From the NCBI RefSeq assembly GCF_011759385.1, contig NZ_JAARLY010000002.1, positions 124,001 through 188,000 on the forward strand: 64,000 nt of DNA. Direction: 5' to 3'. Under the pieces are notes generated by a model, which saw only the letters and a list, made by a program, of their open reading frames with translations, did no database searches and was not told where the DNA came from. Both the position numbers and the translations under genes were made by a program. Every line of letters begins with the position of its first letter. The stretch's first letter is position 1. Shown piece after piece: positions 17,370 through 25,684 of the stretch. The DNA is from Oleiagrimonas sp. C23AA (GTDB lineage: Bacteria; Pseudomonadota; Gammaproteobacteria; Xanthomonadales; Rhodanobacteraceae).

Positions 17370-19091
17370 TCAGGCGCGTTGCTGTCTGGCCGTGGCCTGC
17401 ATCGGGACCGGCGTAAGGCGGCCTTCGTCCAGCCGCAGCACTTGGTCGACCAGCGTCGAGAGCCCACCCAGCCGGTGCGTGATCAGGATCACGCTGCGCC
17501 CTTCCATGGCGCGCGCCAGCGCCTTGTAAAGCGAGGCGGCCGTCAGCGCGTCCAGACCTTCGGTGGGTTCGTCCAGGATCAGGATCGGCGCATCGGCCAG
17601 CAGCGCGCGGGCGATGGCAATGCGTCGGGCTTCGCCACCGGACACGCGCGCGCCGTTCTCGCCCACCCAGCTGTCCAGGCCGCGGGGCAGGCGCGCGATC
17701 ATGGGCTTGAGCTGCGCTTGCTCGATGGCCTGTTCGATCTCGGCGTCGCTGGCGTCTGGACGCGCCAGGCACAGGTTGTCGCGCAGGCTGGCATCGAACA
17801 GGTAGGGCTGCTGATCGACCACGGCAAAACGTTCGCGCACCGCATCCCCCGTGCAGCGCGCCAGCGGCACGCCGCCCAGGCTGATCTGGCCGCGCTGGTA
17901 CGGATACAGGCGGGTCAGCGCATTGACCAGACTGCTCTTGCCGCTGCCGGAGCGACCCAAGATGGCCACGCGACGCCCGGCGGGAAGGTCCAGGTCCAGG
18001 CCGTCGAGTACCCACGGCGCCTGTTCGTCATAACGCAGACCCAGGCGCTCGATACGCAGATGAGAGTCCTGGCCAGGCGATTGCGGCTCGGCCGGGTCGA
18101 CCATGGCCGGCGCGGTGTCGGCCAGCGTGAATACGCGTCGGGCCGAAGCCAGGGTGGCGCCCAGCTGACTCCAGGCATCGGGCAAGGGAGCTACCGCCTC
18201 GAACACCGCCTGGGCCAGCAGCACCAGCATGGTCAGCTCCGGTCCACTGATGGCCCCGCGCGCCAGCGCCGGCAGGCCCAGCACCAGTGCGCCGACCAGG
18301 GTGCATTGCGCCAGCGTGGTAACGCCGGCGCCGCCCAACGCCTGCAACCGGTCGAGCCGGCGTTGCGCGGCCTGCTGGCGTGCGGTGGCCTGCGCCAGGC
18401 GCGCGGCATGCGCGGTCTCGGCGCCATACAAGGCCAGCTCGGCGCGGCCATGCACGCCATCGGCGGCCAGCGCACGCAACGTTTCCAGGGCTTCGCCCTG
18501 CACCTGGCCCTGTGCGCGGCCGCGACGCAGCGCCCAGCGCGGCAGCGCCAGGCCGGCCACGGCCAGCACGACCGCCAACAGCAGCGCCAGTGATGGCAGA
18601 TACAACGCCACCACCACCAGTACCACCAGCGTGGTGATAGCGGCCACGGCCATCGGCACCAGCAGCGCCAGATAAGCGTGCTCCAAAGCATCGACATCAC
18701 CGCGCAGGCGCGAGAACAGCTCGGCACTGCGCAGCGCACCCAGTCGCGCCGGCGCCAGCGGTACCAGCCGCGCGAACAGCCAGCTGCGAAGGTCGGCCAG
18801 CACGCGCAGTGTCGCCTCGTGGGTGACCAGCCGCTCGACGTAGCGCCCGCCGGTGCGCAGGATCGCGAACAGACGGATCAGCGCCGCTGGCGTGTAGTAG
18901 TTGATCGCCGCGCCGCCAGCGCCGACCAGCGCCATGGCGGCAATGAAGTGGCCGGACACGGCCAGCAGGCCAATGCCCGAGAGCGTGCTGAGCAGGGCCA
19001 GTGCGGTGCCGCCGGCCAGCCAGCGCCAGTGGCGGCGCGCCAGCGCGCCCAGTCGCAGCAGCAGTTCGCGGTCGGTCATCGGGCGGTTCAT
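17370..19091 (-). CDS. cydC: Thiol exporter ABC transporter subunit CydC
   Basis: A 573-residue half-transporter with a six-helix membrane domain (about 1-310) and an ABC domain: Walker A 'GRSGSGKSS', signature 'VSGGEARR', Walker B 'ILILDEPTEGLD' and switch His in 'LITHRLGG'. With CydD it forms an inner-membrane heterodimer, exporting cysteine/glutathione in E. coli and needed for cytochrome bd assembly. Its ATG overlaps the 3' end of cydD by 4 bases, so the subunits are translationally coupled. It is the last gene of the cydA-cydB-small protein-cydD-cydC operon. Confidence 0.93.
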   Translation of the reverse strand: MNRPMTDRELLLRLGALARRHWRWLAGGTALALLSTLSGIGLLAVSGHFIAAMALVGAGGAAINYYTPAALIRLFAILRTGGRYVERLVTHEATLRVLADLRSWLFARLVPLAPARLGALRSAELFSRLRGDVDALEHAYLALLVPMAVAAITTLVVLVVVALYLPSLALLLAVVLAVAGLALPRWALRRGRAQGQVQGEALETLRALAADGVHGRAELALYGAETAHAARLAQATARQQAAQRRLDRLQALGGAGVTTLAQCTLVGALVLGLPALARGAISGPELTMLVLLAQAVFEAVAPLPDAWSQLGATLASARRVFTLADTAPAMVDPAEPQSPGQDSHLRIERLGLRYDEQAPWVLDGLDLDLPAGRRVAILGRSGSGKSSLVNALTRLYPYQRGQISLGGVPLARCTGDAVRERFAVVDQQPYLFDASLRDNLCLARPDASDAEIEQAIEQAQLKPMIARLPRGLDSWVGENGARVSGGEARRIAIARALLADAPILILDEPTEGLDALTAASLYKALARAMEGRSVILITHRLGGLSTLVDQVLRLDEGRLTPVPMQATARQQRA

Positions 19092-20845
19092 GCGGCAAGG
19101 TCCGAGGCTAAGAGATCGGCAAAGGCACCGCCGCGCGCACGCAGCACACCGGCGGCACCGCGTTCGATAATGCGTCCGTGCGCCATCACCGCCACGATGT
19201 CGGTGTCGGCAATCGCATGCAGGCGATGCGCCACGCGGATGACCGTGCGTCCGCGCATCAGTCGATGCAGGGCGTCGTCGATCTGCGCGGCAGTGGCGCT
19301 GTCCAGGTGCTGGGTCGGCTCGTCCAGCAGCAGCAAGGGGGCATCGCGAAGCCAGGCCCGCGCCAATGCCAGACGCTGCACTTCACCGCCGGACAGTCCT
19401 CGGCCGTGTTCGCCCAGCGGTGTGTCCAGGCCGCGCGGCAGGCGTGCGATCACCGTCGACAGCCCGGCCGCCTGCACTGCCGCGGTCAGCGACTGCTCGT
19501 CGGCGTCGGCACGGGCCAGCAGCAGGTTGTCGCGCAGGCTGCCATGAAATACATGCGCCCGCTGCGGCACCCAGGCCACCTGCTGGCGCCAGCTGTCGAC
19601 ATCCATTTCGTGCAGCGGCTTGCCGTTGATGCGGATCTCACCGGCTACCGGCGCGGCAAAGCCCATCAACAGCGCCAGCGCCGTGCTCTTGCCGCAACCG
19701 CTGGCACCGACCAGGGTCAGGCAGCGGCCGGCGGCGACTTCCAACTGCAGCTCGTCGAGTACCGGCACGCCTTCGTCGTAGGCAAAGCTGACCCGTTCAA
19801 AGGCCACGGCCACCGACGCGCGATCAGGCGTCGCGCTGCTGGCCAGCACGGTTGTCGAGGCCTTGGTCGGCGCTTGTTCGCCAAGCAGCTTGGCCAGGTC
19901 CTCGGCCGCGGCGGCGGCATCCATGCGTTGATGGCGCTGCGCGCCCATCGAGCGCAGTGGCAGGAAGAATTCCGGTGCCAGCAGCAGCACGAACAGGCCG
20001 CTCTGAAAATCCAGGTCGCCCCACATCAGCCGGAAACCGATCAGTACCGCGACCACGGCAATGCTTACCGTGGCGAAGAACTCCAGCACCAGCCCGGAAA
20101 GAAACGCCACCCGCAGCACCGCCATGGTGTCGCGGCGATAGGCCTCGCCGGCCGCCTCGAGCGCTGCCTGCTCACGCGCGGCGGCGCGGCAAAGGCGCAG
20201 CGTGGTCAGGCCCGAGAGCGCGTCCATGAAGCGCGCGCCCAGGCGCTTCAGGCGCAGCCAGCGCTGCTCGCTGGCCGATTGCGCGGCCCAGCCGGCCAGC
20301 ACCATGAACAGCGGTATCAGCGGTGCGGTCAGAAACAGGATCAGCGACGACCACGGATCGGCCGGCAGTACGCAGATAAGGATGATCGCCGGCACCATGC
20401 CGGCAAAGCCCACCTGCGGCAGATAGCGTGCGTAGTAGGGCACCAGTGCCTCGACGCCATCGACCACGCGGGTGATCAGCTCGCCGCTGGACTGGCGCTT
20501 GGCCCACAGCGGGCCGCGACGGGCCAGTTCGTGCTCGGCGCGCTCGCGCACGTTGGCACTGACCTGGGCGCCGGCCTCGAAGGTCAGGCGGCGTTGCGCC
20601 AGGGTCAGTACCAGGCGCATGCCGGCGAGCACCAGCAGCGCGACCAGATACGGCCACAGGCTGCCCAGCCCGGCATGCCTGAAGATGGCGCTGGAAAGCA
20701 CATGCGCCACCATCCAGGCCGCCCCGCACATCGCCAGGGCCTGTGCCGCACCCAGCATAAGGCCGCGTGAGAGCAGGCGTTTGACCGGCGCGCGCTGGGC
20801 GCGCAGCCATGTGTCGGCGGCAGAACGGGGGCGGGAAGCGGACAT
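19088..20845 (-). CDS. cydD: Thiol exporter ABC transporter subunit CydD
   Basis: A 585-residue half-transporter (E. coli 588) with an N-terminal six-helix domain and a C-terminal ABC domain: Walker A 'GASGCGKST', signature 'LSGGEVQRL', Walker B 'LLLLDEPTQHLD' and 'VAHRLHAI'. It partners CydC for thiol (and in later work haem-linked) export required for bd oxidase maturation. ATG at 20845 ('MSASRPRSAADTW') gives the family length. The longer frame reaches back across a GC hairpin into the operon spacer. The ribosome site is weak. Confidence 0.93.
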   Translation of the reverse strand: MSASRPRSAADTWLRAQRAPVKRLLSRGLMLGAAQALAMCGAAWMVAHVLSSAIFRHAGLGSLWPYLVALLVLAGMRLVLTLAQRRLTFEAGAQVSANVRERAEHELARRGPLWAKRQSSGELITRVVDGVEALVPYYARYLPQVGFAGMVPAIILICVLPADPWSSLILFLTAPLIPLFMVLAGWAAQSASEQRWLRLKRLGARFMDALSGLTTLRLCRAAAREQAALEAAGEAYRRDTMAVLRVAFLSGLVLEFFATVSIAVVAVLIGFRLMWGDLDFQSGLFVLLLAPEFFLPLRSMGAQRHQRMDAAAAAEDLAKLLGEQAPTKASTTVLASSATPDRASVAVAFERVSFAYDEGVPVLDELQLEVAAGRCLTLVGASGCGKSTALALLMGFAAPVAGEIRINGKPLHEMDVDSWRQQVAWVPQRAHVFHGSLRDNLLLARADADEQSLTAAVQAAGLSTVIARLPRGLDTPLGEHGRGLSGGEVQRLALARAWLRDAPLLLLDEPTQHLDSATAAQIDDALHRLMRGRTVIRVAHRLHAIADTDIVAVMAHGRIIERGAAGVLRARGGAFADLLASDLAA

Positions 20846-20892
20846 GGCAGACGGCGCGGTAAAGAAGGGGAGAGATACGGGTTCTAACAAGA

Positions 20893-20920
20893 GGCGGGAC
20901 CGGCCGCAGCCGGCCCCGCC
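20893..20920 (-). promoter_or_regulatory. Intra-operon hairpin between the CydX-like gene and cydD
   Basis: GGCGGGaCCGGC-CGCA-GCCGGccCCGCC folds into an almost perfect stem, 14 bases after the stop of the small gene and about 48 bases before cydD. No U-run follows, so it is more likely an mRNA stability or processing element that separates oxidase from transporter expression than a full terminator. Confidence 0.5.
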
Positions 20921-20933
20921 GGGCGTTGCCACC

Positions 20934-21149
20934 TCAGGAGGCGGTGGCTTCGCGTTCGGCCGCTTCCTCGGCGGCGTGATCGTCCTGCGCGTCCAGCAGC
21001 ATGCCGCCGGCCGCGGCGATGAGCACGATCATGGTGGTGCCGATCAGCCAGGCGAAGTACCAGGCGCCGGTGTCACCCAGGATCACCGCCATGGCGATCA
21101 CAATCACCGCCAGGAACATGAAGAGCAGGAAGTAGAGGAAGGTTTTCAT
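20934..21149 (-). CDS. cydX: CydX-like small subunit of cytochrome bd, two-helix form
   Basis: 71 residues, 16 bp downstream of cydB. The middle carries 'WYFAWLIGT' followed by a hydrophobic helix and 'MLLDAQ', the hallmark of CydX/YbgT (about 30-37 residues, usually starting directly at Met-Trp-Tyr-Phe). Here an extra N-terminal hydrophobic helix ('FLYFLLFMFLAVIVIAMAVILG') precedes it and an acidic Ala/Glu tail follows. No internal start codon would give a standard short CydX. CydX stabilises haem d in E. coli bd-I; a similar role is inferred. The start ATG has an AGGAAAC site upstream ('GAGGAAACAACC'). Confidence 0.7.
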   Translation of the reverse strand: MKTFLYFLLFMFLAVIVIAMAVILGDTGAWYFAWLIGTTMIVLIAAAGGMLLDAQDDHAAEEAAEREATAS

Positions 21150-21165
21150 GGTTGTTTCCTCGCTA

Positions 21166-22299
21166 TCAGTACGCGTGCTCGTCAGACGCCACGTGCTCGG
21201 CGCTGACTTTGCCGCGCATCACGTAGAACGCCCAGCTGGTGTACCAAACCACCAGCGGCACGAAGACCAGGGCAAAGCCCAGCATCCAGGTCAGCGTCAG
21301 TTGGCTGGAGCTGGCATTCCACACCGTCAGGCTTTGCGCCGGATGGCTTACCGACGGCAGCAGGAACGGGAACAGCGCCACACCGGCGGTACCGATCACG
21401 CCCAGCCAGCTGAGCGCGCCCAGCCACCAGGCCAGGTGCGAGCGGTTGCCGGCCGCGGCCAGATGGCCACAGATCAGCGCGGCAAAGCCGATAGCCGGCA
21501 CCAGCCACAACACCGGGTGGGCGTTGAAGTTGGACAGCCAGGCGCCATCGGCCAGCTGCACGCTTTGCTGCAGCGGTGTCTGCGCGGTGCCGGCCAGCGG
21601 GCCGCCGGTGCGCACGAAGCCCTTCATCGCGTGCACCCAGATGCCGCCGATGGCGAACAGCACGATGCTCAGCAGCGAGGCCAGACGGGCCAGGCCGCGT
21701 GAACGGGCGTGGATGTCGCCCTCGCTGCGGTTCATCAGCATCACCGAACCCATATACACCGACAGGCACAGGCTGAGCACGCCGCAGAGAATGGCGAACG
21801 GATTCAGCAGGCCCAGGAACGAACCGGTATAGGTGGAGGTGAGGTTCCAGTTGAACTGGAACGGCACGCCGCGGAACAGGTTGCCGATGGCGGCACCGAA
21901 CACGATCATCGGTACGAAGCCGCTGATGAACAGCGCCCAGTCCCACACGTTGCGCCAGCGCGGGTTGTCGATCTTGCTGCGGTACTCAAAGCCCAGCGGG
22001 CGCATGATCATGCTCCATAGAAGCAGCAGCATGACCACGTAGAAGCCCGAGAAGGCGGTGGCGTAGATCAGCGGGAAAGCGGCGAACACCGCACCACCGC
22101 CAAGGATGAACCACACCTGGTTGCCGTCCCAGTGCGGGCCAATGATGTTGAGCGCGACACGGCGTTCGATGTCGGAGCGTCCGACATAGCGCAGGATCGT
22201 GCCCACGCCCATGTCCATGCCCACCATGGTGGCCAGACCGATCAGCAGCACGCCGAGTAGCAGCCACCAGGTCACTTGAAGAATCGCGTACATATCCAT
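21166..22299 (-). CDS. cydB: Cytochrome bd-I ubiquinol oxidase subunit II
   Basis: 377 residues (E. coli 379), about eight membrane helices, with family blocks 'WWLLLGVLLIGLA', 'PHWDGNQVWFILGGGAVFAAFP', 'FRPLGFEYRSK'-like 'MRPLGFEYRSKI' and 'NVWDWALFISGF'. It pairs with CydA in the membrane and carries no haem in the E. coli type, but lines proton and quinone-side structure. In the first helix, the family motif DGFDMG is here 'MVGMDMG': the first acidic residue is Val. The start ATG at 22299 has GGAGG 8 bases upstream, inside the end of cydA. Confidence 0.94.
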   Translation of the reverse strand: MDMYAILQVTWWLLLGVLLIGLATMVGMDMGVGTILRYVGRSDIERRVALNIIGPHWDGNQVWFILGGGAVFAAFPLIYATAFSGFYVVMLLLLWSMIMRPLGFEYRSKIDNPRWRNVWDWALFISGFVPMIVFGAAIGNLFRGVPFQFNWNLTSTYTGSFLGLLNPFAILCGVLSLCLSVYMGSVMLMNRSEGDIHARSRGLARLASLLSIVLFAIGGIWVHAMKGFVRTGGPLAGTAQTPLQQSVQLADGAWLSNFNAHPVLWLVPAIGFAALICGHLAAAGNRSHLAWWLGALSWLGVIGTAGVALFPFLLPSVSHPAQSLTVWNASSSQLTLTWMLGFALVFVPLVVWYTSWAFYVMRGKVSAEHVASDEHAY

Positions 22300-22302
22300 G
22301 GA

Positions 22303-23880
22303 TCAGGCCTCCGCGTGGGCCAGCGCCGGGTTGTCGTTGCCACCCAGCGTCGGTTGCGAGTCGATGGGCGTCGGTCCCTGCTTGATGGCGCGCACCATCA
22401 GGTACATCTCGACGATGATGAAGGCGGTATACAAGGCCACGAAGCCGATGATCGAGAAGATCATGTAGCCCAGGCTATGCGTGGACGCGGACATCCACGT
22501 CGGCAACATGCCGTACACCGTCCACGGCTGGCGGCCCAGCTCGGCCACCACCCAGCCGGCCTCGTTGGCCAGGAACGGCACCGGAATCATCCACACCGCG
22601 ATCTTCAGGAACCAGCGCTTGTGCTGCACGTTGTTGCGCATGGTGTAGATCACCGCCATCACGAAGAAGGCCAGCATGGCAAGTCCCAGCGCGACCATGA
22701 TGCGGAACGACCAGAACACTGGCGCCACTTCGGGAATGGAATCCTTGGCCGCCTTCTGGATCTGCGCCGGCGTGGCCTGACTGACATCCGGCGCGTAGCG
22801 CTGCACCAGGAAGCCGTAGCCCAGGTCATCCTCGTGCGCCTTGAACTGCGCCATGGCCTGGCTGTTGCCGGGGTCGGCCGACAGCTTCTGCAGGGCCTCG
22901 ACCGCCGGAATGCCGTTCTCGATGCGCGCGGCGGCATTCTTCTTCAGCACGTCCACGCCGGGCACGGTGCCGTCGGTGGAGTGGGTGACCAGCAGCGAGA
23001 GCACGTAGGGCACCTGGATCTGGCCGTGGTTGGTCTCGTCCTTCTGCGAGGGGAAGGCGATCAGGTTGAACGGCATCGGTGCCTTTTCGGTCTTCCACAG
23101 GCCTTCCATCGCCGCCAGCTTGGTCGGCTGTGCCTGCGCGCCGATGAAGCCCAGCGCGTCGCCCAGGGTGATCACGCCGGCCGTGGCCAGCACGCCGAAC
23201 AGGGCCGCCATGCGGAACGAGCGGCGCGCCAGTTCGGTGTGACGATGGCGGATCAGGTAGAAGGCGCTGACGCCGGCCACGAAGATCGCCGCGGTCACAT
23301 AGCCGGCAATCGAGGTGTGCACGAACTTGGCCTGTGCATCGTGGTTGAAGATCAGCTGCGGCAGGCTGGCCAGTTCCATGCGCATGGTCGCCGGATTGAA
23401 GTGCGCGCCGGCCGGATCCTGCATGAAGGCATTGGCGACCAGGATCCACAGCGCCGACAGGTTCGAGCCCAGCGCCACCAGATAGGTCACCGCCAGATGC
23501 TGGCCGGCCTTGAGCTTGTGCCAGCCGAACACCATCAGGCCGACCATGGTCGACTCCAGGAAGAAGGCCATCAGGCCCTCGATGGCCAGCGGCGCGCCGA
23601 AGATGTCACCGACGAAGCTGGAGTAGAACGACCAGTTGGTGCCGAACTCGAACTCCATGGTCAGGCCGGTGGCCACGCCCAGGGCGAAGTTGATCAGGAA
23701 CAGCTTGCCCCAGAACTGCGCCATCTGCTTGTAGATGGACTTGCGGGTGACGACGTAGACCGTCTCCATTGCCGCCAGCATGAACGACATGCCCAGCGTG
23801 AGCGGCACAAACAGGTAGTGATACAGCGCCGTCAGCGCGAACTGCAGACGCGAGAGATCGACAACACTTGGATCATGCAT
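22303..23880 (-). CDS. cydA: Cytochrome bd-I ubiquinol oxidase subunit I (long Q-loop)
   Basis: 525 residues (E. coli 522). Haem ligands expected for CydA are present: His21 in 'ALYHYLFVPLTLG' (haem b595), a His in 'KFVHTSIAGY' and Met in 'FWSFRIMVALG' (haem b558). Glu residues in 'FEFGTNW' and 'FFLESTMVGLM' match the d/b595 site region. The long quinol-binding Q-loop ('KDETNHGQIQVPYVLSLL' onward with an inserted C-terminal half) marks the E. coli bd-I type. It is the first gene of the operon, with a leader of about 250 nt and an FNR/ANR box upstream. Confidence 0.95.
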   Translation of the reverse strand: MHDPSVVDLSRLQFALTALYHYLFVPLTLGMSFMLAAMETVYVVTRKSIYKQMAQFWGKLFLINFALGVATGLTMEFEFGTNWSFYSSFVGDIFGAPLAIEGLMAFFLESTMVGLMVFGWHKLKAGQHLAVTYLVALGSNLSALWILVANAFMQDPAGAHFNPATMRMELASLPQLIFNHDAQAKFVHTSIAGYVTAAIFVAGVSAFYLIRHRHTELARRSFRMAALFGVLATAGVITLGDALGFIGAQAQPTKLAAMEGLWKTEKAPMPFNLIAFPSQKDETNHGQIQVPYVLSLLVTHSTDGTVPGVDVLKKNAAARIENGIPAVEALQKLSADPGNSQAMAQFKAHEDDLGYGFLVQRYAPDVSQATPAQIQKAAKDSIPEVAPVFWSFRIMVALGLAMLAFFVMAVIYTMRNNVQHKRWFLKIAVWMIPVPFLANEAGWVVAELGRQPWTVYGMLPTWMSASTHSLGYMIFSIIGFVALYTAFIIVEMYLMVRAIKQGPTPIDSQPTLGGNDNPALAHAEA

Positions 23881-24135
23881 GACGGCAGGTCCTTGAAGTC
23901 TGGTCAGAAAAACGCCAACCGGCAGGGCTGCTGCGCTGCGTCAGGGGTGGGCGACGGTCAATGCGATGGGCCGCGACGGCACATCCGGACCACGTTCGCA
24001 TCCGTGCCTGGATGCGTGCCGCGGTACCGGGCGATGGCGACCGGCCGGGCTGTTGAACGGGCATAGGCTTCACTCTCGGTCGAAAAGACAGCGGGGCGAC
24101 ACGCCGCTTGCACGCGCGCGTCGGCAACGGTGTGC

Positions 24136-24141
24136 ATTGTT
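24136..24141 (-). promoter_or_regulatory. Candidate -10 of the cydA promoter
   Basis: AACAAT on the minus strand. It falls exactly where a -10 should be if the FNR/ANR box centred at 24170.5 is at -41.5 (predicted start about 24129). Confidence 0.45.
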
Positions 24142-24163
24142 TCGCGGGATGAAAGTGAGTGAC

Positions 24164-24177
24164 TTGACGACGATCAA
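24164..24177. promoter_or_regulatory. FNR/ANR-type operator between the two bd operons
   Basis: TTGAC-GACG-ATCAA, one mismatch from the consensus TTGAT-N4-ATCAA. It lies in the 418-bp divergent region, 284 bases from the cydA ATG and 121 from the cioA ATG. Its spacing to AACAAT fits class II activation of cydA; no -10 fits at the same spacing towards cioA. An FNR/ANR gene is not in the window. Confidence 0.6.
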
Positions 24178-24234
24178 GCGCGACCGGGCGATGCTGCGCT
24201 GCGACGCCCTGCCGCAGGGCGGCCTGTCGCAGTC

Positions 24235-24266
24235 TTGACCGCAGGTTCAAGCGCCGTCCGTATAGT
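24235..24266 (+). promoter_or_regulatory. Candidate promoter for cioAB
   Basis: TTGACC at 24235-24240 and TATAGT at 24261-24266, but with a 20-base spacer, longer than ideal. The -35 overlaps an imperfect palindrome CTTGACC-GCA-GGTTCAAG (24234-24251) that could be an operator. The leader would be about 26 nt. Confidence 0.35.
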
Positions 24267-24298
24267 TGGCGGCGCTTTCTGCCCATTAGGTGCGCATC

Positions 24299-25684
24299 AT
24301 GCTGGATGCCGAGCTTCTGTCGCGAATCCAGTTCGGGTTCGTGGTCTCCTTCCACATTCTTTTCCCCGCATTTTCCATCGGTCTGGCCGCCTGGCTGGTC
24401 TTCATCGAGGCCATGTGGCTGCGCAAGCGCACGGATGTTTGGCGTGACCTTTATTTCTTCTGGCTGAAGATTTTCGCCGTCTCGTTCGGCATTGGCGTGG
24501 TCACCGGCATCGTCATGAGTTTCCAGTTCGGCACCAACTGGTCAAAGCTTAGCGAAGCGGCCGGCAGCGTGCTGGGACCACTGCTCAATTACGAGGTGCT
24601 GACCGCGTTCTTCCTGGAGGCCACCTTCCTGGGCGTGATGCTGTTTGGCTGGAAGCGGGTCAGCCACCGTCTGCACTTCATTGCCACCTGCATGGTCTCG
24701 TTGGGCACGTTGATCTCGGCGTTCTGGATCATGTCGGCCAACAGCTGGATGCAGACACCCACCGGTTTTGCCATCCGCCACGGCGTCTATGTGCCCACCG
24801 ACTGGTGGAAGGTGATCTTCAATCCGGCCCTGCCGCTGAGCTATGCGCACATGGTGCTGGCGGCATTGTTGACCACCAGCATGGTGGTCGGCGGTGTGTC
24901 GGCCTGGTATCTGCTGCGCGGCCGCTTTCCCGAACGCTCGCGCTTGATGCTGAAAGCGGCGGTGGGGTTCGTTGCGCTGGCCATTCCGTTGCAGATCTTC
25001 GTCGGTGATGCCGCCGGCCAGCAGATTCTGCATACGCAGCCGGCCAAGCTGGCCGCGATCGAGGCCAACTGGACCACCGGCCGCGGGGTGCCGTGGACGT
25101 TGTTTGCCTGGCCCGACCCCGAAAACGAAACCAACCACGCGGCCATCGAGATTCCGCGGGTGGGTAGTTTGATCCTGACCCATCAGTGGGATGGCCAAGT
25201 GCCGGGGCTGAAAAGCTTCCCGCCTCAGGATCGGCCGCCGGTGGCGCCAACGTTCTTTGCCTTCCGGGTGATGGTGGCGCTGGGCTTTGCCATGCTGGCG
25301 CTGGCCTGGTTCGGCGCGTGGCGCTGGTGGCGCGGGCACCTGTTCGACCGGCGCTGGTATCTGCGCCTGTGGCTGTGGCTGTCGCCGGCCGGCTTCATCG
25401 CCCTCTTGGCCGGCTGGTACACGCGTGAGATCGGCCGCCAGCCGTGGGTTATCTACGGTTTCATGCGCACCGATCAGGCCTTCAGCGGCGTGCCGCTGGC
25501 CAGCGTGGCCATTTCGCTGACCGTCTTCGTATTGGTGTACATGGTGATCTTCGGCTTTGGCCTGCACTATCTGCTGAAGCTGGTGCGTCGCGGGCCGGTG
25601 GCCGCGCCGCCACGGCCACACGATGGCGCGCATACGCCTGCTCGTCCGCTGTCGGCGGCGCCGGATGCGGAGGATCTGCCATGA
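24299..25684 (+). CDS. cioA: Cyanide-insensitive type bd oxidase subunit I
   Basis: 461 residues, a short-Q-loop CydA of the CioA class. Haem ligands: His19 in 'FGFVVSFHILFPAFSIG', His in 'PLSYAHMVLAAL' and Met in 'FFAFRVMVALGFAM'; the Q-loop 'ENETNHAAIEIPRVGSLIL' lacks the C-terminal insert seen in the cydA copy of this window. The enzyme oxidises ubiquinol and reduces oxygen to water; CIO enzymes resist cyanide. ATG at 24299 was preferred over GTG at 24290 because an AGG site is then well spaced. It ends in an ATGA overlap with cioB. Confidence 0.93.
   Translation: MLDAELLSRIQFGFVVSFHILFPAFSIGLAAWLVFIEAMWLRKRTDVWRDLYFFWLKIFAVSFGIGVVTGIVMSFQFGTNWSKLSEAAGSVLGPLLNYEVLTAFFLEATFLGVMLFGWKRVSHRLHFIATCMVSLGTLISAFWIMSANSWMQTPTGFAIRHGVYVPTDWWKVIFNPALPLSYAHMVLAALLTTSMVVGGVSAWYLLRGRFPERSRLMLKAAVGFVALAIPLQIFVGDAAGQQILHTQPAKLAAIEANWTTGRGVPWTLFAWPDPENETNHAAIEIPRVGSLILTHQWDGQVPGLKSFPPQDRPPVAPTFFAFRVMVALGFAMLALAWFGAWRWWRGHLFDRRWYLRLWLWLSPAGFIALLAGWYTREIGRQPWVIYGFMRTDQAFSGVPLASVAISLTVFVLVYMVIFGFGLHYLLKLVRRGPVAAPPRPHDGAHTPARPLSAAPDAEDLP

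Noticed and set aside
24234-24251. CTTGACC-GCA-GGTTCAAG as a second FNR/ANR box
   Set aside because: Half-site spacing is too long for FNR (TTGAT-N4-ATCAA); it may be a different operator.
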